DNA of 10,869 bases, taken from an uncultured Actinomycetes bacterium (GTDB lineage: Bacteria > Actinomycetota > Actinomycetes > Nanopelagicales > Nanopelagicaceae). The stretch spans positions 1 to 10,869 of the forward strand of contig CAITFY010000110.1 of assembly GCA_903891755.1 (NCBI GenBank). The letters are read 5' to 3'. A program made the position numbers and the translations under genes. Positions 6,027-10,869 of the stretch are shown here, one piece after another; within the stretch, counting starts at the first letter, position 1; each line of letters starts with the position of its first letter. A model generated the notes under the pieces. It ran no database searches. It saw only the letters and a list, made by a program, of their open reading frames with translations, and had not been told where the DNA came from.

Positions 6027-6572
6027 TTATCCGATAAAAATTTGATCGGGATATGCGATACCGGTGCTTGAGTGGCAGTCGTATCCCTTTGGATTCTTCT
6101 CGAGATAACGTTGGTGATATTCCTCAGCGGGCCAGTAGGTCACTCCATCATCGTTCTTAATCTCGGTGCAGATCTCATCAAATCCATGAGCTTTCAGAAC
6201 ATCGTTGTAAATCTCGCGAGAAGCGAGCGCCGCCTTCATTTGATCTGCTGTCGTCGTATAAATAGCGCTGCGATATTGCGTACCAATATCTCCGCCTTGT
6301 CGATTGACCGAGGTTGGATCATGCATCGTCCAGAACTCAGCGAGCAGGCGGTGGTATGAGAGTAAGGATGGGTTGTATTCGACCTCAACCATCTCAGCAT
6401 GTCCGGTCTTACCGGTGCAGACCTCTTGGTAGGTCGGCTCTGCTTTGCTTCCGCCCATATATCCAACTGAGGTGCGAACTACGCCAGGCATGTTCCAGAA
6501 TCGGCGTTCAGCTCCCCAGAAACATCCGGTTGCAAAGAAAGCCTTCTCATTTACTTGGGTCATGGTGGTCAT
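6027..6572 (-). CDS. msrA: Peptide-methionine (S)-S-oxide reductase MsrA
   Basis: 181 residues from the ATG at 6572. A cytosolic repair enzyme that reduces methionine-S-sulfoxide in oxidised proteins, recycled by thioredoxin. The catalytic site is visible as GCFWGAERRF (Cys17). Other family motifs: GYMGG (37-41), YQEVCTGKTGHAEMVEVEYNP (48-68), MHDPTSVNRQGGDIGTQYRSAIY (83-105) and EEYHQRYLEKNP (150-161). Cys166 near the C terminus is a candidate resolving cysteine. The start is uncertain by nine bases: an in-frame ATG at 6563 has GAGAGG about 10 bases upstream, a better ribosome-binding distance than for the ATG at 6572, which has only one base. It is convergent with the DNA glycosylase. Both are damage-repair functions, but they are transcribed separately. 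Confidence 0.95.
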   Translation of the reverse strand: MTTMTQVNEKAFFATGCFWGAERRFWNMPGVVRTSVGYMGGSKAEPTYQEVCTGKTGHAEMVEVEYNPSLLSYHRLLAEFWTMHDPTSVNRQGGDIGTQYRSAIYTTTADQMKAALASREIYNDVLKAHGFDEICTEIKNDDGVTYWPAEEYHQRYLEKNPKGYDCHSSTGIAYPDQIFIG

Positions 6573-6743
6573 ACCTCTCGTTTGGCTAAATTCGAGCGCT
6601 CCGTACCTTCATTCTTGCAAACACCCATCACGCTCATATCATTCCCAGAAGGCACGATTCTTTCACTGATACCCTTAGAGGGCTCCTTCAATTTAATTGA
6701 ATTATGCCGAGGTTGACCGATTTCGATTGACCGCAAGAGATAT

Positions 6744-6815
6744 GCCCTCGTAGCTCAGTGGATAGAGCACCGCCCTCCGGAGGCGGGTGCGCAGGTTCGA
6801 CTCCTGTCGGGGGCA
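6744..6815 (+). tRNA. tRNA-Arg (anticodon CCG)
   Basis: A full 72-base cloverleaf. Acceptor stem GCCCTCG (6744-6750) pairs with CGGGGGC (6808-6814), with one G-U pair and discriminator A at 6815. The D-arm is GCTC-AGTGGATA-GAGC. The anticodon arm is CCGCC-CTCCGGA-GGCGG with anticodon CCG, which reads the CGG arginine codon. The T-arm is GCAGG-TTCGACT-CCTGT. The 3' CCA is not encoded and must be added. No duplicated 3' end or integrase is seen nearby. Confidence 0.97.
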
Positions 6816-6835
6816 CAAGAACTTTGATTCGCCAT

Positions 6836-6866
6836 ATTCCTCAAATTCACAGGGAATGTGAGGAAT
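6836..6866 (+). terminator. Hairpin downstream of tRNA-Arg, likely terminator or 3' processing hairpin
   Basis: ATTCCTCA (6836-6843) pairs perfectly with TGAGGAAT (6859-6866); a further ATTC/GAAT pairing is possible inside the loop. It starts 20 bases after the tRNA. The following tail, CTTTCCC, has only three T, so an intrinsic terminator call is tentative. Confidence 0.5.
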
Positions 6867-6941
6867 CTTTCCCGATATGTCCTTGTTATCTTGTGAGGCT
6901 TACGAGAGAATAGGGTCGTATTCACCACTACTCCAGCTCGG

Positions 6942-6980
6942 CTTCGGTAGTTTTACCGGAAGTTTGAGTTGTTTTAGTCT
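6942..6980 (+). promoter_or_regulatory. Candidate whiB1 promoter region: hairpin followed by possible -10 box
   Basis: CTTC-GGTA (6942-6949) pairs with TACC-G-GAAG (6954-6962) with one bulge and a GTTT loop, and is followed by TTT. Just downstream, TAGTCT (6975-6980) fits TANNNT. If that is the -10 box, the whiB1 leader is about 65-70 bases. The hairpin could also end read-through from the tRNA. Confidence 0.3.
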
Positions 6981-7041
6981 GAATTTGCACTCTTAGCCCG
7001 CCCGAACCGCACCTCGGCAGAGTTAAGAGCTTCCCTACATT

Positions 7042-7048
7042 GAAGGAG
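7042..7048 (+). promoter_or_regulatory. Strong ribosome binding site of whiB1
   Basis: GAAGGAG at 7042-7048 lies 6 bases before the ATG at 7055. This decides the start: a TTG at 7040 overlaps the site, and an ATG at 7049 is directly adjacent to it. It is the clearest Shine-Dalgarno site in the window and contrasts with the many leaderless starts. Confidence 0.8.
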
Positions 7049-7054
7049 ATGGCG

Positions 7055-7324
7055 ATGGATTGGCGACACGAAGCGGCCTGCCGCGATGAAGATCCAGAGC
7101 TCTTCTTTCCCGTGGGAAATACCGGCCCAGCCCTTGCTCAAATTGAAGAGGCTAAAAAGGTCTGCCAACGCTGCCCTGTCAAAGAGGCCTGCCTAGCCTG
7201 GGCACTTGAGAGCGGCCAGGATGCTGGCGTCTGGGGCGGTCTATCTGAGGATGAGCGTCGCGCCCTTAAGCGTCGCGCTGCTCGTAACCGCGCTCGCATG
7301 TTGGAGAGCCAGAACCAGTTCTAA
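7055..7324 (+). CDS. whiB1: WhiB1-type iron-sulfur transcriptional regulator
   Basis: 89 residues beginning MDWRHEAACRDEDPELFFPV, nearly the same start as M. tuberculosis WhiB1. Four cysteines, Cys9, Cys37, Cys40 and Cys46, in the pattern C-X27-C-X2-C-X5-C are the [4Fe-4S] ligands. The family turn GVWGG follows at about 63-67, then a basic tail ERRALKRRAARNRARM that contacts DNA. WhiB1 in mycobacteria is a nitric-oxide-sensitive, essential regulator that binds the principal sigma factor; here that role is inferred from orthology. The protein family is confined to Actinobacteria and their phages, which identifies the host group. The upstream gap to tRNA-Arg is 239 bases. It is convergent with the pdtaS-like kinase, 18 bases apart, as in M. 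tuberculosis (Rv3219/Rv3220c). Confidence 0.96.
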   Translation: MDWRHEAACRDEDPELFFPVGNTGPALAQIEEAKKVCQRCPVKEACLAWALESGQDAGVWGGLSEDERRALKRRAARNRARMLESQNQF

Positions 7325-7342
7325 AACTGCGTTAGACCCTCT

Positions 7343-8821
7343 TTAAACTTTAAAGACGATTGAGGCCACTGTCTCGTTATTTACGCGAGTGAGGGCGATG
7401 CTTCCCTTAAGTTCATTCTCTGTCAGGGTCCGCACAATCTGAAGTCCAAGGTTGGATGACTTATCCCAGTCAAAGCCAACCGGTAAGCCAATCCCGTTAT
7501 CAATCACCTTAATTGTGTAGGTCGATTCACTTCGCGACACTTCAACACGGACCAGATCTCCGCTCTCGGCCAAACCGTGTTCGAGCGCATTGTGGATCAA
7601 CTCAGTGACGACAAGCGCGAGTGGAGTTGCAACCTGCGAATCTAAGATTCCAAACTCGCCTAACTTCTCTGGAGTAATTGGACGAGGGCTTAGTTCGATG
7701 GCGTTGTGAACGATGCGATCGTAAACCTCATCGAAGAGAACTGATTCAGCAGAACTTGTTGAAAGCGTCTCGTGCACAATCGCAATTGAAGCAACGCGAC
7801 GAACTGCTTCCGCGAGAGCTGCGCTCGCAACTGGGTCCTCAACGCGACGTGATTGCAGGCGAAGGAGCGCGGATACCGTCTGCAAATTATTCTTTACGCG
7901 GTGGTGAATCTCGCGAATGGTTGCGTCTTTTGAAACAAGCGCACGATCACGACTACGCAATTCGGTGACATCATGCACCAGAACTATTGAGCCGATTCGA
8001 TCACCGCTCTCAATAAGCGGGATGACAAGTAGATCAACAATTCCATTTCCGTTGTCAAAGTCAGCACGTCGAAGCGTCTTACCGCTGAGAACCGAACTCC
8101 AGCTCTCTTCGCTGGGTTGGGAGTGCTGGCGTTGCAAAGAATCAAAGATGGCGCCTAACTGCGCTCCCTCAATTTCGTTATCCCAACCAAGGCGACTGAT
8201 TGCAGAACGTGCATTTGGGCTGGCGTATGTCGATGAACCGAGCGCATCAAGACGCACCAAGCCATCACCGACGCGTGGCGCATATTCAGCCTGATAAATA
8301 CTGTCTTGAATCGGGAAAGTTCCCTCGGCTATCATGCGGAAGACCTTGTGCGCGATCTCGCGATAGTTAATTTCAAGTGGTGAACCAGAGCGCATAGCAA
8401 CGGCATTACGGTGACGAGAAATCACCGCAATTGTCTGACCTTCAAAGTGAACTGGAACGGTCTCTTCTTTGATCAAAATATCGCCAACCATCTCGGGTTC
8501 AGAGTCGCGAATAATCGAACCAGTCGAAAGAGTCTGATCGATTCGCGCATTCTTGCCCCAGGTAAGTTCCTGGCCGATGACATCTTGGGCGAAAACAGTA
8601 GGTGCAGTTGTGGGGCGAATATGCGCAATAGCGATATGGCCTTCTGGCCAGCTCTGATAATCCTTGCGACGGGGTACCCAGAGAATGAGGTCAGAGAATG
8701 AAATATCAGAGAGAAGTTGCCACTCGGAGATTAGCTCAGAGAGCCGCTCACGATCCTTAACAGTCAGCGCGGTATGCGAATAGGCGAGATCACTTCTTGA
8801 GCTAATCGCCAATGTCCGCAC
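7343..8821 (-). CDS. pdtaS: PdtaS-like cytosolic sensor histidine kinase (GAF-PAS-HisKA_2-HATPase)
   Basis: 492 residues, no membrane segment. The N-terminal region (about 1-165) starts with SELISEWQLLSDISFSDLILWV, closely like the GAF domain of mycobacterial PdtaS (Rv3220c). A PAS-like domain follows at about 175-290, ending VHDVTELRSRDRAL. The dimerisation/phosphoacceptor helix is EIHHRVKNNLQTVSALLRLQ (304-323); His307 before RVKNN is the expected phosphorylated residue. The ATPase domain has ELIHNALEHG (407-416, N box), DNGIGLP (441-447) and NLGLQIV (457-463). In mycobacteria PdtaS signals to the ANTAR RNA-binding regulator PdtaR, encoded elsewhere; no response regulator is in this window. 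The start is GTG at 8821, 19 bases after the stop of the ATPase gene, so it is probably the last gene of that operon. No strong Shine-Dalgarno sequence; TTG at codon 4 is an alternative. Confidence 0.92.
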   Translation of the reverse strand: MRTLAISSRSDLAYSHTALTVKDRERLSELISEWQLLSDISFSDLILWVPRRKDYQSWPEGHIAIAHIRPTTAPTVFAQDVIGQELTWGKNARIDQTLSTGSIIRDSEPEMVGDILIKEETVPVHFEGQTIAVISRHRNAVAMRSGSPLEINYREIAHKVFRMIAEGTFPIQDSIYQAEYAPRVGDGLVRLDALGSSTYASPNARSAISRLGWDNEIEGAQLGAIFDSLQRQHSQPSEESWSSVLSGKTLRRADFDNGNGIVDLLVIPLIESGDRIGSIVLVHDVTELRSRDRALVSKDATIREIHHRVKNNLQTVSALLRLQSRRVEDPVASAALAEAVRRVASIAIVHETLSTSSAESVLFDEVYDRIVHNAIELSPRPITPEKLGEFGILDSQVATPLALVVTELIHNALEHGLAESGDLVRVEVSRSESTYTIKVIDNGIGLPVGFDWDKSSNLGLQIVRTLTENELKGSIALTRVNNETVASIVFKV

Positions 8822-8840
8822 CTCGCAGTAGAAGAAGTTC

Positions 8841-9911
8841 CTATTTCAACGCTGCGGCAATCTTAGCAATCGATCTCTCTTTGGAACTTCCACTTCTCAG
8901 AGCCCCAAGAATCCCTCCGCCTTTGGAGCGATTCAGATCTCCCTCTCTAAGAATGTATCTACTCTCCCCTGTTGTAAGGGTAAGGAACTTGCTCTCCCAC
9001 TCACGCAACTCCCTTGAGTGGCCAGAGAGAACGCATATGTATGAAACCGGCAGACGCTTAAGCAAGAGCGGATATTCACGGATGAATTGCGAGAGTTCGG
9101 TCATGCTCATTGAGGTGGATTTACTGATGTAAACGAGGTGGGTCGCCTGATCTAGAACGTTGTTGATCAGGGAGCCGTACCACCTGCGATCATTTACAGC
9201 TTCAGCTAAACCGGGAAGTACTCCCAAATCCACGACAGCACTCTCTACTCCCTCCGGAATTCGGGTTGGGCGACTCTCCTTGTCTAGCGGAACTATCTCC
9301 ACCCCTTGGGTCAATCCCATGAATTCCTTAAATCCAGCGCCTTGCGAACGGATATCTGCGTCAACCAATAATGCAGAGCTCTTACTAGCCAATTCGCCGG
9401 CAAGGGCTGCTGAAAATCGTGTTCTGCCTGGAGCACCAGTACTTCCTGTCACCGCAATGAGCCGTCTCTCGCGCAAAAGAACGCCACTGGTTCGATTACT
9501 CCTCTGAATCATTCCTGGAGAAGTGAGGATGTTCCCACGAGATTTCTCCACAATTTCTCTTGGTACAAGGGAGTCACTTTGTAGCATGGGTGAACGAAGC
9601 ATGTTTCTGATGGCCACCATGATTTCATGCGAATTAAACTCAATCTCATCGAGGCATATAAATGTGATTGTCGGTGAATGAAACTCCTGCAGAATTTCGC
9701 GATCAAAACCAGGGAAGGGATTTTGATACACGATGACTGTTCGAAGTTCAACACCTCTGTCATCTAGAAATGCCTTCAGTGAAGCAGTGTCAAAGGCACG
9801 ATAAATGATGTTCCACCCTTGCGAGAAAAGTAGTTGTGCAACGAAATCCTCGCTATCTGCATCTGGGATTGCAGTAATCACTTCAAGTTGAGGTATCTCA
9901 GAACGAGTCAC
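8841..9911 (-). CDS. CpaE/TadZ-like ParA-superfamily ATPase with atypical P-loop
   Basis: 356 residues. Residues 1-110 look like a degenerate receiver-type domain (LEVITAIPDADSEDFVAQLLF, TVIVYQNPFPGFD), as in the CpaE/TadZ proteins that place Flp/Tad pilus machines in the cell. Residues 150-350 form a MinD/ParA-like ATPase: the P-loop is AVTGSTGAPGRTRFSAALA (153-171), and the strand SSALLVDADIRSQG (178-191, Asp184) is the Walker A' motif. The canonical Lys of GKT is Arg163, and the deviant leading Lys is absent. A PGRT loop is, as I recall, common in the actinobacterial branch. The start GTG at 9911 overlaps the stop of the upstream SAF gene by 14 bases, which implies translational coupling. 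A second GTG ten codons in is an alternative start. Function is inferred from family; no other Tad genes are seen here. Confidence 0.75.
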   Translation of the reverse strand: MTRSEIPQLEVITAIPDADSEDFVAQLLFSQGWNIIYRAFDTASLKAFLDDRGVELRTVIVYQNPFPGFDREILQEFHSPTITFICLDEIEFNSHEIMVAIRNMLRSPMLQSDSLVPREIVEKSRGNILTSPGMIQRSNRTSGVLLRERRLIAVTGSTGAPGRTRFSAALAGELASKSSALLVDADIRSQGAGFKEFMGLTQGVEIVPLDKESRPTRIPEGVESAVVDLGVLPGLAEAVNDRRWYGSLINNVLDQATHLVYISKSTSMSMTELSQFIREYPLLLKRLPVSYICVLSGHSRELREWESKFLTLTTGESRYILREGDLNRSKGGGILGALRSGSSKERSIAKIAAALK

Positions 9912-10488
9912 GTGCTAACACCAACCTTCCTTGTGCTTCGGCTGTCACAATCAGTGAGGTAACTGCCGCGCCAGTTATAAGACCTACTCCAACGCTTCCG
10001 CCAAGGGCTCGCGATTTTTGATCAATATTTTGAACTGCTATGTGCCGAGCAACAAGAGCGGGAAGCACCGTTTGATCCTTAGGAATCACATAAATATCCA
10101 CGCGATCTCCCACTGAGAGATCCAACGGTAAATCATTTACGCCTATCCCAATTGGTAAGAATGTTGCATCGTTGCTTCCTGCATGCACTAAAAGATCATT
10201 AACGGTGAGTAGATCCCCGGGCTGAAGCGCTCTAGAGGCAAATCGACCTATTACTTGATCTGTACTCCCTGCGAAATGGCTTGAATCGGTAGATAGATTC
10301 ACTTGAATCAATTGCACAGAATTTGATGTGATCTTGGAAGAGGCAGGAATTGCACTTTTCACCATCCAGGCAGAGGTATGCGGCGATGAATTCAATAAAG
10401 CTGAAATTGCAATAAGAGATATGAAGATGGCACCTACTGCAGCTATTCGCCGCAAATTTCGTTGAAAGAACTTCTGTAAATCATCCAT
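9898..10488 (-). CDS. SAF-domain protein, CpaB/RcpC-like (Flp pilus assembly type)
   Basis: 196 residues from the ATG at 10488. A basic stretch (FFQRNLRR) precedes one membrane segment at about 15-32. Then comes a SAF-like domain at about 40-110: SAWMVKSAIPASSKITSNSV, then VIGRFASRALQPGDLLTVND. The next part, IGIGVNDLPLDLSVGDRVDIYVIPKD (about 112-140), is the usual continuation in CpaB-type proteins. Such proteins are periplasmic-side or wall-side parts of Flp/Tad pilus systems. The frame stays open to an ATG at 10587, which would add 33 residues before the anchor. I prefer 10488 because the membrane segment then sits in the usual place. TACCCA, close to a TANNNT box, lies 6 bases before 10488, and TATCCT lies 8 bases before 10587. 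The downstream ATPase gene overlaps by 14 bases. Confidence 0.75.
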   Translation of the reverse strand: MDDLQKFFQRNLRRIAAVGAIFISLIAISALLNSSPHTSAWMVKSAIPASSKITSNSVQLIQVNLSTDSSHFAGSTDQVIGRFASRALQPGDLLTVNDLLVHAGSNDATFLPIGIGVNDLPLDLSVGDRVDIYVIPKDQTVLPALVARHIAVQNIDQKSRALGGSVGVGLITGAAVTSLIVTAEAQGRLVLARDSF

Positions 10489-10585
10489 GGGAGATGGGTA
10501 CCAAAAGTTCTCTTCTCTTGTGTTTTGATATCCACAGGCTCTTGGGCTATTCATTCTTTGGCCCATTGCATACTCAAGCAATTTC

Positions 10586-10605
10586 ATCCTTTCGGAGGAT
10601 AACTT
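10586..10605. promoter_or_regulatory. Palindrome and overlapping opposite -10-like boxes between divergent genes
   Basis: ATCCT (10586-10590) and AGGAT (10596-10600) form an inverted repeat around TTCGG. On the minus strand TATCCT (10601-10596) and on the plus strand TAACTT (10600-10605) both fit TANNNT and overlap by two bases. The plus-strand box would give the gene at 10634 a leader of roughly 20-25 bases containing GGAAGTGAG. Possible divergent promoter or operator; the start codon at 10587 lies within the palindrome. Confidence 0.35.
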
Positions 10606-10633
10606 TCAAAACCGGAAGTGAGACTTTTGCCTC

Positions 10634-10869
10634 ATGAACGCTGAAACTTTTACACGTGAATCACTCGAGCTCCGTGAAGCGCCCGAAAACCTCACCTCCC
10701 TGCCCATGCAATCGCCAAAACTGATTGAATTTCCAAGACCTGGTTCCAGAGAGCCAGGAGTCAACTTCACTATTGCTCCGATGCTGCAACTTGTTGAACC
10801 TTCACTTCTTAATCGCCCGGAGTTGCCCCGAAAACTCTTTCTGGTGCCGACGCCACAAAATTTGGAGGG
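10634..10869 (+). CDS. Unknown protein, N-terminal 78 residues, cut by window edge
   Basis: The frame is open from the ATG at 10634 to the end of the window, and an in-frame TGA at 10619 closes it upstream. The protein begins MNAETFTRESLELREAPENL and is polar and proline-rich (PMQSPK, FPRPGSREPG, NRPELPRK). It has no signal peptide or membrane segment in the visible part, so this is probably a flexible N-terminal region before a domain outside the window. GGAAGTGAG at about 10614-10622 could serve as a weak ribosome site, though it is 11 or more bases from the ATG. I do not recognise it. A SecA-linked Rv3235-type protein, which also has a proline-rich N terminus, is a guess that only the missing part could test. 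Confidence 0.6.
   Translation, partial: MNAETFTRESLELREAPENLTSLPMQSPKLIEFPRPGSREPGVNFTIAPMLQLVEPSLLNRPELPRKLFLVPTPQNLE

Noticed and set aside
6744..6866. tRNA-Arg as an integration (att) site
   Set aside because: No integrase, no repeated tRNA 3' end and no change to phage-like genes are seen in the window.
6855..6910. Possible CRP/GlxR-type sites upstream of whiB1
   Set aside because: TGTGA half-sites occur at 6857-6861 and 6892-6896, but the second half-sites (TTTCC and CGAGA) do not match TCACA.
7341..7355. Palindrome CTTTAAA-C-TTTAAAG at the whiB1/pdtaS junction
   Set aside because: A one-base centre cannot fold as a compact hairpin, and half of it is the fixed C-terminal codons and stop of the kinase; probably chance.

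Overview
This window looks like chromosome of a compact, moderate-GC actinobacterium (Actinomycetota). The best markers are a WhiB1 ortholog with four cluster-ligand cysteines and the conserved MDWRH start, and next to it, in convergent orientation, a PdtaS-type sensor histidine kinase. The same pair is Rv3219/Rv3220c in Mycobacterium tuberculosis. Short gaps, many GTG starts and several genes whose start lies 6-7 bases after a -10 hexamer (leaderless transcripts) fit a streamlined lineage such as the aquatic Nanopelagicales. That lineage assignment is inference; no 16S or other marker is present.

Left part (1-2338): the end of what looks like a surface-polysaccharide region. A non-hydrolysing UDP-GlcNAc 2-epimerase (wecB type, minus strand, cut by the window edge) is divergent from a membrane-anchored protein with the large domain shared with the beta subunit of N,N-dimethylformamidase. 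The upstream gap holds a short unexplained open frame.

Middle part (2340-6572): two small membrane-protein genes (158 aa, and a 50-aa gene easily missed), a 151-base gap with two inverted repeats, a cystathionine gamma-synthase/lyase family PLP enzyme, a TerC-type membrane protein, a divergent AlkA-like HhH-GPD DNA glycosylase and a methionine sulfoxide reductase A. terC and the glycosylase share a symmetric promoter built from two inverted TAGGCT -10 boxes, each 6 bases from its GTG start. The methionine-related and repair genes suggest housekeeping and stress functions.

Right part (6744-10869): tRNA-Arg(CCG) with a downstream hairpin, whiB1, then a minus-strand cluster that reads, in transcription order, SAF-domain CpaB-like protein, CpaE/TadZ-like ATPase (14-base overlap), pdtaS-like kinase (19-base gap). 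This suggests co-expression of Flp/Tad-pilus-type accessory proteins with a cytosolic sensor kinase that has no response regulator beside it. A divergent gene with a proline-rich N terminus starts at 10634 and leaves the window.

No mobile element, CRISPR array, rRNA or phage gene was seen. No stretch of more than 300 bases lacks a gene. The most unusual elements are the symmetric divergent promoter, the structured gap at 2984-3134, the 50-aa/158-aa membrane pair and the pilus-accessory/PdtaS gene arrangement.
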